In this document: positions 1-10,277 of the stretch, one piece after another
Position numbering within the stretch: the stretch's first letter is position 1
Layout of the letters: each line of letters begins with the position of its first letter
NCBI GenBank assembly: GCA_902538495.1
Contig: CACBFJ010000005.1
Location: 20,169-84,168 of the forward strand
Origin: an uncultured Pelagibacteraceae bacterium
Lineage (GTDB): Bacteria > Pseudomonadota > Alphaproteobacteria > Pelagibacterales > Pelagibacteraceae
Length of the DNA stretch: 64,000 bases
Direction: 5' to 3'
Notes under the pieces: generated by a model
Databases searched by the model: none
The model's input: only the letters and a program-made list of their open reading frames with translations
Told to the model about the DNA's origin: nothing
Translations under genes and position numbers: made by a program

Positions 1-252
1 AAGCAATTAGAAATGAAGGAAATTTTAAATAATCCAATGATTTATAATGAAAAATATTTTGATAAATCGAAATTTCAGGCTGTTGAATTAAACAAAGAAG
101 AAAAAATGAAAGCTCTAGAAATATTTTTAGAGTGTTTTGAAAAAAATAAATTTGAACTTAATTATGTAAGCAATCAAAAATTACGAAACGAGATTGACTA
201 TCATTTTAACTTTGTTACTAATCATAACTTCAATAAAATATATTTTGATTAA
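1..252 (+). CDS. hypothetical protein, probably the 3' part of a gene truncated by the window edge
   Basis: Reading frame stays open upstream of the listed ATG to base 1 (KQLEMKEIL...); no recognised domain. Confidence 0.4.
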   Translation, partial: KQLEMKEILNNPMIYNEKYFDKSKFQAVELNKEEKMKALEIFLECFEKNKFELNYVSNQKLRNEIDYHFNFVTNHNFNKIYFD

Positions 253-287
253 AAATAATAGTTCGATATAATTAATCATAAGCAAAA

Positions 288-1991
288 ATGAAAGCCTCAG
301 ATTTTATAGCACAAAAATTATCGAAAGTTACTAACCATATTTTTTGTGGTCAAGGAGGCTCAGTAGTTCATGTACTTGATAGCTTGAGCAAAAATAAAAA
401 TGTAAAAATTGTTCCATCTCAAAATGAACAAGGAGCTTCGCTTGCTGCAGATGCATACACAAGAGTTTCAAATAAGATTGGTGTTGTAGTTGCAACGAGT
501 GGTCCTGGTATTATTAATTGTCTACAAGGTATGGCATGCTCATATTACGATTCTATTCCAAGTCTTTACATATCGGGTGCACCAATTAGAAGACAGCTAA
601 AAAAAAATCCTAAATTAAGACAATTAGGATTTCAAGAAATGGATGTAGTGACAACTGTTAAAGATATTACCAAATATTCAAAAAGAATTTTAAATCCAGA
701 TGAGATTGAGTATGAAATAGATAAATGTTTAAAAATAGCCACATCTGGTAGACCTGGCCCATGTTTATTAGACATTCCTGATGATATTCAAAGAGCAATA
801 ATAAATAAAAAAACACAAAAAAAATTTATTTTAAAAAAAAAAAAAATTGAAACTATAAGTATAAAAAAAATCAAACGGGTTACTAATTTATTAAACAAAT
901 CAGAAAGACCAATTGTAGTTATTGGAAACGGAATTAAAATTCATAGCACAAAAAATAAATTAATAAATTTTTTGAAGAAATATAAATATCCATATGCACC
1001 AACATGGGGAGCTATAGATTTATTTGATAAAGATGATAAGTGTAATATTGGGAGTTTTGGTGTTTATGCAACCGAGTATGGTAATAAACTAATTCAAGAA
1101 GCTGACTTACTTTTAATATTGGGTAGTAGAATGAATGCTACACTTACAGGAAGCAACCCTAAATTATTTTCTCCAAATTCAAAAAAAATTCATGTAGACA
1201 TCGATAAAAGTGAGCAAAAAAAGGAAAATGGTATTAAAATTGATATTTCACTAAACACTTCTATTGATAATTTTTTAGGTAATATTCAAAAATACTCTTT
1301 AAAAAAAAATAAAAATATTAAATGGAAACAAACAATTGATTTAATAAAATCAAAATTTCCAATTGTAAAAAAAAAATATTATAAAAATTCAAAATATGTT
1401 AATCCATATGTTTTCTTCGATAAATTATCTAAATTTGTTAAATCTAAAGACATTTTGATTCCAGACGCTAGTGCTAATCTCGTATGGGCATATCAATCCT
1501 TTAAATTTAGAAAAAATTTAAGAGTATTTACATCACTTAATCATTCTCCAATGGGCTATTCGGTTGCAGCAGGAATTGGAGCATCATTTGCAAATAAAAA
1601 CAAAAGTAATATTTTTACTATAATTGGAGATGGTTCAATGCAAATGAATATTCAAGAAATACAAAATATCGAATTTTTTAATTTACCAATAAAAATTATC
1701 ATAATCAATAATAATGGATATGGGATGGTTAAACAAACTATAGACACTTGGCTCAAAAAAAATTATGTAGGATGTGATTTGAAAAGTGGTTTGTCATTAC
1801 CAGACTATAATAAAGTATTCAAAGCTTATTCAATAAAAACGTTTGATATAAAAAATAATAATTCAATAGATAAAATCTTAAGAGAATTTACATCTTTCAA
1901 AGGACCCTCGATGTGTAATATTTCTGTGCACCCAAACCAACAAATTACACCTAAAGTAAAGTTTGGAAATTCGATTGACATAATGGAGTAA
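288..1991 (+). CDS. thiamine pyrophosphate-dependent enzyme, acetolactate synthase large subunit-like
   Basis: N-terminal SQNEQGASLAADAYTR with the cofactor-activating Glu; SGPG motif; C-terminal TPP motif GDGSMQMN...NNNGYGM. Confidence 0.88.
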   Translation: MKASDFIAQKLSKVTNHIFCGQGGSVVHVLDSLSKNKNVKIVPSQNEQGASLAADAYTRVSNKIGVVVATSGPGIINCLQGMACSYYDSIPSLYISGAPIRRQLKKNPKLRQLGFQEMDVVTTVKDITKYSKRILNPDEIEYEIDKCLKIATSGRPGPCLLDIPDDIQRAIINKKTQKKFILKKKKIETISIKKIKRVTNLLNKSERPIVVIGNGIKIHSTKNKLINFLKKYKYPYAPTWGAIDLFDKDDKCNIGSFGVYATEYGNKLIQEADLLLILGSRMNATLTGSNPKLFSPNSKKIHVDIDKSEQKKENGIKIDISLNTSIDNFLGNIQKYSLKKNKNIKWKQTIDLIKSKFPIVKKKYYKNSKYVNPYVFFDKLSKFVKSKDILIPDASANLVWAYQSFKFRKNLRVFTSLNHSPMGYSVAAGIGASFANKNKSNIFTIIGDGSMQMNIQEIQNIEFFNLPIKIIIINNNGYGMVKQTIDTWLKKNYVGCDLKSGLSLPDYNKVFKAYSIKTFDIKNNNSIDKILREFTSFKGPSMCNISVHPNQQITPKVKFGNSIDIME

Positions 1992-2872
1992 TGTCAAAGA
2001 TCCCTGAAACTATATTAATTACAGGTATTGGAACAGGAGTAGGTTGGAATATAGCCAAATTTTTTTCAAAAAAAAATTATAGAGTTTTTGGTACATTTAA
2101 TAAATCAAGACCAGCAAAATTAAAGATACATAAAAAAATCAAAATAGACTTATCTAATCCAATTTTAAAAAAATTTAACTTTGATTATTTGGTACATTGT
2201 GCATCCAAAGTTCCAAAAGATGGTCAAACCTCAAAAAATTATAACATTAATAAAAGAATTGTAAAAAATTTAATAAATTTTGCTAAAAAAGCTAATTGTA
2301 AAAAAATTATTTTTCTGTCAGCAGTATCCGTATATGGAAAGCCACAAGATAAATTTATAAATGAGAGAACAAAAGTAAATCATAAGAAATTTTATAGTAA
2401 ATCAAAACTTTATGCTGAAAAGCATTTAATTGATTTCTCTAAAAAAGAAAACGTTACAACTGTTATACTTAGATGCCCTGGAATTTTGGGAAATAAAATA
2501 AGTAATAATTTTATAGCAAATTTAGTTCATAAAGCTTATAAAAATTTACCTGTTACTATCTACAATTTTAATCAATATTTTAATAATATAATTCATATTG
2601 AAACACTAAGTAAAATTATTTTCAAATCTATCAAACTTGAAAAAAAAAATGTTATTTATTTAGTGGGTTCTACAAGACCGATTAAAATCAAATCATTAAT
2701 AAATTTAATATCTAATTATCTAAAAAAAAAAATAAGATTGATGGAAACAAAAAAAAAAAACAAAAATTTTTTGCTAAGAACAGAAAAAATTAGAAAAAGA
2801 GGATATGAAATTATTAGTACACAAGATACATTATTAAAATATTTATTAAACTTTAAAAATTTTAGAAAGTGA
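1991..2872 (+). CDS. NAD(P)-dependent SDR epimerase/reductase
   Basis: TGIGTGVGWNIA nucleotide-binding motif and YSKSK active site; start overlaps the preceding stop. Confidence 0.8.
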   Translation: MSKIPETILITGIGTGVGWNIAKFFSKKNYRVFGTFNKSRPAKLKIHKKIKIDLSNPILKKFNFDYLVHCASKVPKDGQTSKNYNINKRIVKNLINFAKKANCKKIIFLSAVSVYGKPQDKFINERTKVNHKKFYSKSKLYAEKHLIDFSKKENVTTVILRCPGILGNKISNNFIANLVHKAYKNLPVTIYNFNQYFNNIIHIETLSKIIFKSIKLEKKNVIYLVGSTRPIKIKSLINLISNYLKKKIRLMETKKKNKNFLLRTEKIRKRGYEIISTQDTLLKYLLNFKNFRK

Positions 2873-3289
2873 TTCGTCGATTTGATTTTTAATTATAGCT
2901 CTATTTTCGAGAGAGTCTCTAGATTTTTTTAAATTTATAATTATTTCCTTTTTATTTTTTCCCTTAATAGATTTTGCAAGTTTATTGTCAGCAGTACCAA
3001 TATTTAAATCTTCATTTGTTAATTTTGAAAAAAGTTTAACAAGTAATACTGAATTATAATTAAAAGTTCTATTTTCTTTTAAATATTTGTATCCTTTGTT
3101 TTTTTTGATTTGTAATAAAGTAAATATGATTTCTTTATTAATAGCAGAAATTATTATTTTTTGCTTATTAATCAGTTTTTTTTGATTATTTTGTGAAAAA
3201 AAATATTCTTTTATTTTTTCAGTTATTAGTCGATCAAGCAATGCAGAGAATGTATTGATATTAGTAATAAAATTCTTTTTTTTTGTCAT
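2846..3289 (-). CDS. hypothetical protein, unknown function
   Basis: 147-aa ORF filling an otherwise empty interval; overlaps the upstream gene's 3' end by 27 nt. Confidence 0.55.
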   Translation of the reverse strand: MTKKKNFITNINTFSALLDRLITEKIKEYFFSQNNQKKLINKQKIIISAINKEIIFTLLQIKKNKGYKYLKENRTFNYNSVLLVKLFSKLTNEDLNIGTADNKLAKSIKGKNKKEIIINLKKSRDSLENRAIIKNQIDESLSKIFKV

Positions 3290-3299
3290 ATTTGCAGTT

Positions 3300-4775
3300 A
3301 TGGATTATAATCTTACCAAAATGCCTTCAAATCATTTAGTATCTTTATCTAAATTTAAAGTCAACTTCTTACTTTGGGTAAATTTTATTTTTTCTTTAAT
3401 AAAATATAAAAAACAAAATAAAATTTTACTTTACTCTCAATTAGGATGGCATTTAGGAAGCCAACAAAATTTAAGAAAAAAAATCTATAAAAAATGGATC
3501 AATGAAAATTACAATTATTGTATAATTGATATTAATTTCGACGATAAAATTATGGTTAAATGCTTAATTTTATTTTTAAACAAAATATTTAAAAAAAATA
3601 AAATCAAATTAAAGAAATTATTTGAAAATAAGATTCCACATAAAGTTTTATCTACTAAAGAGACTATTATATCAGCTAATTGGGATATTTATTTAAGAGA
3701 TTTACATAAAAATAATGATATTGAATTTTTACCAATTAATTCTCATGAAATAAAAAATTCATTTTTAAAATTTTTTAAAGATTTTAAAATAGATAAAAAA
3801 AAATATAGACAATTAATTGAACTATGTCTTTTTGAAAATTTAGAAATTGTTTATACGGAAGAAGCATACGAAGAATGGAGTAATATAATAATTTTTTATA
3901 AATTTAAAAAAAAAATATATAACTTTGAAAATATTTATGGATTTATTGAAATTTCAGGTAATAAAAATATTTCTTTTAATGAAAGAATAAATAATTTTTT
4001 CTTAATAAAAACGTCCCAAATTGAAAATAGATTCTTAGAAATCGCTAAAAAAAACTTAGCTGCAAGAACTAAAGGCAATTTTAACTCATCAAGTCTTTTT
4101 CATACAAGAAAACCAAATCATAAATTAAGAGATAAATATTATATCAAACAAATTAGAGATAATGCGATTTTCCTTTTCAATCATGCCTTTGCTGATGCTA
4201 GTAATAAAAGAGTTTTTAAAAATAATTTATTCTCCTCTTATTATGCAATGACTATTTTTGTGATAGAATTTGCTGCAAAAAATAATTTTCCTATATATAT
4301 AAAGCCACATCCCACAAGATACACTTTCATTTCTGAGCAAAAATACAATTTTTCACTTAAGAATGCATTGATTGAAAATAAGAAAAATTACCCAAATTTT
4401 TATTATGAAATTATTGATGGTGAGTTTAATAATGAGGAACTACTTAAATTTAATAACCTTATTGCTATAACCGGCAGAGGATCAGTTTCAATAGAGTGTG
4501 GTTATTTAGGTATACCGATAATAAATATGTATGAAAGTTTTGGAAATTATGCTTTTTGTAATAGTTATGAACATAATATAAACCTTTATAACCTAATTAA
4601 GGATGTTAAAAAGAATTATAATAAAACTAAATCCCAAGATGACGCAATAAAAATTGAGGCTGTGTTAGAGAAATTAAACACTGAGAGATTAATTGAGTTT
4701 ACAAATATTTCAAAAGAAACAGGAAAAATTAAGAATTTAGAAAAACCTTTTTTTTCTTACTCTAGTAAAATATAG
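3300..4775 (+). CDS. surface carbohydrate biosynthesis protein (transferase-like)
   Basis: ITGRGSVSIECGYLGIPIINM motif like polysaccharide transferases; start moved from 3255 to ATG 3300 to limit overlap. Confidence 0.6.
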   Translation: MDYNLTKMPSNHLVSLSKFKVNFLLWVNFIFSLIKYKKQNKILLYSQLGWHLGSQQNLRKKIYKKWINENYNYCIIDINFDDKIMVKCLILFLNKIFKKNKIKLKKLFENKIPHKVLSTKETIISANWDIYLRDLHKNNDIEFLPINSHEIKNSFLKFFKDFKIDKKKYRQLIELCLFENLEIVYTEEAYEEWSNIIIFYKFKKKIYNFENIYGFIEISGNKNISFNERINNFFLIKTSQIENRFLEIAKKNLAARTKGNFNSSSLFHTRKPNHKLRDKYYIKQIRDNAIFLFNHAFADASNKRVFKNNLFSSYYAMTIFVIEFAAKNNFPIYIKPHPTRYTFISEQKYNFSLKNALIENKKNYPNFYYEIIDGEFNNEELLKFNNLIAITGRGSVSIECGYLGIPIINMYESFGNYAFCNSYEHNINLYNLIKDVKKNYNKTKSQDDAIKIEAVLEKLNTERLIEFTNISKETGKIKNLEKPFFSYSSKI

Positions 4776-4797
4776 CCATAAATTGTTTAAATTTTAA

Positions 4798-6477
4798 ATG
4801 AGCATATATCAAAAAATAAAAAATCTTTTAGGTCTTTTAAACGATGAAAATTTAAAAAATTTTAAAAATTTAACTTTGTTATCTTTATTATCTATCCCAA
4901 TTGAAATTTTAGGTTTAGGATTAATTGTTCCAATATTCGTGTTTTTAGCAGGAGGGAAATTTTTATTTTCGCCATTTTTTGAGTCTTTTTTTTTAAATTT
5001 AAATATAGATAACATTTTAATAATTCTTATATGTGCTTTCTTAATCTTAAATATTTTTCGATTTATATTTTTAGTTTATCTTAACAACGAACAGCTTAAA
5101 TTTAGAAATCATGTTACCGAAAGTCTTTCAACTTTTTTATTTAGTAAATATTTATTTGAAAAATTTCAAAAATTTAAAAAATCAAATATTGAAGTTTTAA
5201 CGAAAAATTTGATATTAGAAGTATCTGAGATTGCCAACAATGGTATTTATCAAATTATAATAATTGTAACTGACTTAATTATAGCAATAACTATAGTATG
5301 TTTTTTGTTTTTTCAAAATCCTGGAACAACTTTGATTTTAATAATTATATTAGCAATACTTTTTATTTTTTATGTTAGCTTTTTTAGAAAAATAATTGAG
5401 TTTTTATCAGAAAAAAAGTTTACATTAATGAGCGAGAGGTTCTCTCGAGCTTATGAAGGTTTGCAGTCATATATTGATATTAGATTAAACAGAAATGAAA
5501 ACAATTTTTTAAGCAATTATTCTAAAGAGTCTATTAACTTTTTTAATATAACTAGAAAACTCACTTTGGCTCAATTAATGCCTAGATATTTTATAGAATT
5601 AATATTAATTTTTTTCGCAACAGTCGTAATAATTTTTAGTTTAAATTTTGACATTCCGTCAGAAGAATTGTTTGGTCTTCTTGCTTTATATGGATTTGCT
5701 GCTTTAAGATTAGTACCAATTGCAAGTAGATTAATTTTTAGTATAAATACAATAAGCATTGCTCATGTTGCATACATTAAATTAAAAAATAATTTTAAAA
5801 TAAAGAAAATAAAAAATTTAAAAAAAATAAAATATAAAAATAAGTTATTTTCAAATGTTATATTTAAAGATGTTAGTTTTTCATATGGACAGAAAAAAAT
5901 ACTCAAAAAATTTAATTATACTTTCAAAGTAGGAAAAGTTTATAGAATTAATGGTGCTAATGGGTCAGGAAAGTCAACATTATTATATCTTTTAATGGGT
6001 TTAGTAAATCCTGATAAAGGAAAAATCTTATTTGACAATAATGACTTACAGAAAAATATATCACAAATTCAAAATAATATGAGTTACTTAGGTACAAATT
6101 CATTTTTGCTGAACAAAACAATTGTTAACAATATTAACTTTAATAATGATGTTATTTACAAAAAAAATGAAATTATCAAGCTTGCTAACGAACTTGGTTT
6201 TAATGAAGTTAAAAAAAAAATTAAAAATAACTATATTATATCAGGTTATGGATCTAATTTATCTAGTGGACAAAAACAACAAATTTCAATATTAAAAGCA
6301 TTGTTTTCTAATAAAAAGATTATAATTTTAGACGAAGCGATTAATTCAATGGACGTGATTTTAAAAGAAAAGTTGTTTAAATATTTAACCAAAATTAGAC
6401 ATAACAAATTAATTATATTCGTTTTACATGGCAATAATTTAAACAAATATGCACATAAAAATATTCTTCTTAAGTAA
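4798..6477 (+). CDS. ABC transporter, fused permease/ATPase (MsbA/PglK-like flippase)
   Basis: N-terminal TM segments; Walker A GANGSGKST, signature LSSGQKQQ, Walker B IIILDE. Confidence 0.88.
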   Translation: MSIYQKIKNLLGLLNDENLKNFKNLTLLSLLSIPIEILGLGLIVPIFVFLAGGKFLFSPFFESFFLNLNIDNILIILICAFLILNIFRFIFLVYLNNEQLKFRNHVTESLSTFLFSKYLFEKFQKFKKSNIEVLTKNLILEVSEIANNGIYQIIIIVTDLIIAITIVCFLFFQNPGTTLILIIILAILFIFYVSFFRKIIEFLSEKKFTLMSERFSRAYEGLQSYIDIRLNRNENNFLSNYSKESINFFNITRKLTLAQLMPRYFIELILIFFATVVIIFSLNFDIPSEELFGLLALYGFAALRLVPIASRLIFSINTISIAHVAYIKLKNNFKIKKIKNLKKIKYKNKLFSNVIFKDVSFSYGQKKILKKFNYTFKVGKVYRINGANGSGKSTLLYLLMGLVNPDKGKILFDNNDLQKNISQIQNNMSYLGTNSFLLNKTIVNNINFNNDVIYKKNEIIKLANELGFNEVKKKIKNNYIISGYGSNLSSGQKQQISILKALFSNKKIIILDEAINSMDVILKEKLFKYLTKIRHNKLIIFVLHGNNLNKYAHKNILLK

Positions 6478-6480
6478 TTC

Positions 6481-7515
6481 ATGAAAAAAAAAGCATTAAT
6501 ATTTGGTGTAACTGGTCAAGATGGATCACTATTAGCAAGACTTTTAATAAAAAAAAATTATGTTGTTCATGGAATTAAAAGACGTTCATCATCATTTAAT
6601 ACAAGTAGAATAGATGATATTTATCAAAAATATGGAGATAAAAGTTTTTTTCTACATTATGGAGATGTAACAGATTCTTTAAACATTTACTCATTAGTTG
6701 AAAAAATTTTACCTGACGAAATTTACAATTTAGCAGCACAATCACATGTCAAAGTAAGCTTTGAAACACCCGAATATACAGCTAATGCTGATGCTTTAGG
6801 CCCTTTAAGAATTTTAGAGGCGATCAAAAATTTAAAAAAAAGAAAAAAAATTAAATTTTATCAGGCATCAACATCAGAGATGTTTGGTAACTCTTCACCC
6901 CCACAAACTGAAAATACAAAATTGGAACCTGAAAGTCCTTATGGAACAGCAAAAGTATTTGGGTACTGGATAACAAGAAACTATAGAAATGCTTACAATT
7001 TATTTGCCTCAAATGGAATTTTATTTAACCATGAAGGAATATATAGAGGCGAGACATTTGTATCAAAAAAAATTACTAGTGCGGTTGCAAAAATATATTT
7101 AAAAAAACAAAAACATATTACCTTAGGCAATCTTAACGCAAAAAGAGATTGGGGTGATGCACAGGATTATGTTGATGCCATGTATTTGATGATGCAACAA
7201 AAAAAACCTGATGATTTTGTAATTTCAACCGGACAAAGCTACACAGTAAAAAAATTTGTCGAATTAGCATTCAAAGCAATTAATATTAAAATTAGATGGC
7301 AAGGCAAAGGTCTTTCTGAAATAGGTTGTGATGCACAAAACCCAAAAAGAATATATGTGAAGGTTTCATCAAAATACTTTAGACCTAATGAGGTAAATTT
7401 TTTAAAAGGTAGTTCATCCAAGGCAAAAAAACTTCTTGGATGGAAGCCAAAAAAAAAATTTCATGTTATGGTCGAAGAAATGGTGAAATATGATATTAAA
7501 CAACTAAAACTTTAA
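6481..7515 (+). CDS. gmd: GDP-mannose 4,6-dehydratase
   Basis: ALIFGVTGQDGSLLARLL, HGIKRRSSSFNTSRIDDIY, SPYGTAK, RDWGDAQDYVDAM. Confidence 0.95.
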   Translation: MKKKALIFGVTGQDGSLLARLLIKKNYVVHGIKRRSSSFNTSRIDDIYQKYGDKSFFLHYGDVTDSLNIYSLVEKILPDEIYNLAAQSHVKVSFETPEYTANADALGPLRILEAIKNLKKRKKIKFYQASTSEMFGNSSPPQTENTKLEPESPYGTAKVFGYWITRNYRNAYNLFASNGILFNHEGIYRGETFVSKKITSAVAKIYLKKQKHITLGNLNAKRDWGDAQDYVDAMYLMMQQKKPDDFVISTGQSYTVKKFVELAFKAINIKIRWQGKGLSEIGCDAQNPKRIYVKVSSKYFRPNEVNFLKGSSSKAKKLLGWKPKKKFHVMVEEMVKYDIKQLKL

Positions 7516-7549
7516 AATTAAATTACAAATTTAATTTTGAGGTTCTTTT

Positions 7550-8290
7550 ATGTCAAAAAATATTTTTATCGAACTAAAGGGGGGGTTAGGCAACCAATTA
7601 TTTCAATATTCATTCTTTAATTTTTTAAAACTGAAAAAGAATTTCAATGTTAACTTAAATTTAAGGTGGTTTGACCTTAATAAAAGATCTTTTCTATTAG
7701 ATAAATTTTTAAAAAATTTTGATAGTTTTAATATTGATAAAAAAAAACGATTTTTTTTTGGAAATGAAAAATTAATTTCATTTCTTTTAGACAATAACCT
7801 TTATATCCCAAGTAATTTGACTGGATATTGGCAAAGCATAAAGTATGCCAAATATTTAAAATTAACTGATTTTAAAGATGAGTTAGTAAAAGATTCTTAT
7901 GAGGAAGATTATTATATTTTTCATATTAGAAGGGGAGATTTTTATAAAAGCAGAGACCACTCAGTAATTCCATTTGAATTTTATAAAAGAAATATTGAAA
8001 TTTTTAAACACAAAAAAATTTTTTTAGTTTCAGAAGAAAATAAAGATGCCGATATACTAAAGGATTTTCTTAATGAAAAAAATGTTGAAATTTTTCAAGG
8101 TGATGAATTGACAACTTTTAAATTTATTTTAAATGCAAAGGGTGGTATTATTTCGAATAGTACATTTTGTTGGTGGCCAGTTTTTCTATCCGAAGGTAAA
8201 GACTGGATATCGTCTAACTATTGGAGAAAAAATCAAAGTTTCATTAATTCGAAGGCATTAATTGACAAAGTTTTGATATCTAATGTTTAA
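7550..8290 (+). CDS. alpha-1,2-fucosyltransferase-like (GT11)
   Basis: KGGLGNQLFQYSFF, FHIRRGDF, SNSTFCWWPVF. Confidence 0.88.
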   Translation: MSKNIFIELKGGLGNQLFQYSFFNFLKLKKNFNVNLNLRWFDLNKRSFLLDKFLKNFDSFNIDKKKRFFFGNEKLISFLLDNNLYIPSNLTGYWQSIKYAKYLKLTDFKDELVKDSYEEDYYIFHIRRGDFYKSRDHSVIPFEFYKRNIEIFKHKKIFLVSEENKDADILKDFLNEKNVEIFQGDELTTFKFILNAKGGIISNSTFCWWPVFLSEGKDWISSNYWRKNQSFINSKALIDKVLISNV

Positions 8291-8305
8291 TAAAAATTTA
8301 AATTA

Positions 8306-9373
8306 ATGAAGATTATTTTATTTTCAACTCAATGGAATGATACAATAATTACAGGTCTAGGCACATGTACTTTAAAACATTTAGAATTGCTGAAAGAGAA
8401 AAATGAAGTAGTTACAGCTGGTAGTAGTAAAAACTGTGATTATTACATTAATAAAAAATTTGATATACTAAAAATTTTCAAACTTCTAAAAAAAGAAAAA
8501 CCAAACGTAATATTTGTTGAGTCATTGCAAACAATAAGTTCCGAGTTATTTGTAATTATCGGTAGACAAATGGGAATTAAAACATGTGTTGTGAGCCATG
8601 GAATATCTCTAATACCATATAATCTAAATTCTTTATATCTTATTAAAATTATTTTAAATGTTTTATATTTTCCGTTTTTAGTAATCACCTTGTTGTGTAC
8701 AGATTATTTTATGACTTTGAGTAAATCATTTAATTATCATAGATTTTTGGATGCTAAAATTTTCAATTTTTTTAAAGAAAATAAATTAGTTTCTTATAAT
8801 AATTTTTCGAAATTCGAAAAAAAAGATAAAAAAATTATTAGAAATACTTTTGGACGCTATATCCTTTCCATAGGATATTTAAATTCCTTAAAAAATCAAA
8901 TTGACCAAATAAAATTGATTACGAATTTAGATAAGTCAATAAAACTAATAATAATATATTCTTATTATGACAAAGATTATTTGAGGAAGATAAAAAAAAT
9001 GATTCAAAAGGAAAAAAATAATCGTATAATTTTATTTCATCAAAATGATATTAATTTAATTAGTATGATCTCAAATTGTGAATTTATAGTTAATACATCA
9101 AAGACAGAAGTTATGCCCTTGACTTTAATAGAGGGAATTTCACTAAAAAAAACGTTCTTATCTTATGATGTAGGAATTATAAAGATGATTAAAGGAGGAA
9201 TTGTAAATAGATCATTCCATGAACTTCTACATAATTCAAATATATTATTAAATAACAATGATTTAAAAAAAAAATTTGAGGATATAGCATTTAAATATTA
9301 TGAAAATAACTTCTCATGTAAAAAACTGAAATTAACTTTGGATGAAGTTTTAAACAAAATTAAAAATAATTAA
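8306..9373 (+). CDS. glycosyltransferase (GT4-like)
   Basis: Gly-rich N-terminus; C-terminal CEFIVNTSKTEVMPLTLIEGISL typical of GT-B enzymes. Confidence 0.72.
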   Translation: MKIILFSTQWNDTIITGLGTCTLKHLELLKEKNEVVTAGSSKNCDYYINKKFDILKIFKLLKKEKPNVIFVESLQTISSELFVIIGRQMGIKTCVVSHGISLIPYNLNSLYLIKIILNVLYFPFLVITLLCTDYFMTLSKSFNYHRFLDAKIFNFFKENKLVSYNNFSKFEKKDKKIIRNTFGRYILSIGYLNSLKNQIDQIKLITNLDKSIKLIIIYSYYDKDYLRKIKKMIQKEKNNRIILFHQNDINLISMISNCEFIVNTSKTEVMPLTLIEGISLKKTFLSYDVGIIKMIKGGIVNRSFHELLHNSNILLNNNDLKKKFEDIAFKYYENNFSCKKLKLTLDEVLNKIKNN

Positions 9374-9380
9374 TCATATT

Positions 9381-10277
9381 ATGAAAAAAAAAGCTGTATC
9401 CTGTATAATTTCTTTGTATAGGTGTGAAAAATATTTAAATAAGTTTTTAGAGAATGTTCTTTCTCAAAAAAATTTTGAGCAAAATGAATATATTTTGTTT
9501 CATGTTTGCCCAAATATAAATGAAAAAAAAATTATTCTTAAATATAAAAAAAAATATCCTAAAAATTTTATATATTTAATTTCAAAAAAAAAAGTAAGTT
9601 TACCAAAAGCTTGGAATGAATGTATTAAAAATTCAACAAAAAATTTTATAGCTATATGGAATGTAGATGATCTTAGAACATCTGACTCATTATTCCTACA
9701 ATTAAGCAAATTTAAAAGAAATATAGATTTTGTTTACGGAAATTTCACAATTGTAAATAAGTTTGGGAATAGTAATGGTCAATTAGTAAAACATCATCAA
9801 ATATCGAAAGATGAATTACAAAAAAGTATGCTATTAGGACCTTTTTTTATGTTTAGAAAAAAAATTATAAAAAAAGTTGGATATTTTGACGAACAGCTAA
9901 AATCTAGTTCAGATTTTGATTTTGCGCTGAGACTTGCTAGTTTTTTTAGGGGTTTTTGTATTAAAGAGAATATAGGTTTTTATTTAAATGAGGGCAGGGG
10001 ACTCAGTACTAAAATAAATTCAGAACAAGGTCATGAAAATAACGTCATTTATATGAGATATTGTATTTTTGAAAAAATAGATTTTACTGAGATATCAAAC
10101 TTAAACAAATTCAGCATAAATTTACTTTATTTTAATACCACATATCACAAAGTAGAATCTTTTTTTAAAAATTATAAAAAAGTAATTAATAAAAGAACAG
10201 AAAATTTTGAAAAAACTATAAAATATAAAAAAAATATTAAAAGAATTAGCCGCTATATTTACTCTAAATTTCAATGA
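9381..10277 (+). CDS. glycosyltransferase family 2
   Basis: SCIISLYRCEKYL, IAIWNVDDLR, SSDFDFALRLA. Confidence 0.82.
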   Translation: MKKKAVSCIISLYRCEKYLNKFLENVLSQKNFEQNEYILFHVCPNINEKKIILKYKKKYPKNFIYLISKKKVSLPKAWNECIKNSTKNFIAIWNVDDLRTSDSLFLQLSKFKRNIDFVYGNFTIVNKFGNSNGQLVKHHQISKDELQKSMLLGPFFMFRKKIIKKVGYFDEQLKSSSDFDFALRLASFFRGFCIKENIGFYLNEGRGLSTKINSEQGHENNVIYMRYCIFEKIDFTEISNLNKFSINLLYFNTTYHKVESFFKNYKKVINKRTENFEKTIKYKKNIKRISRYIYSKFQ

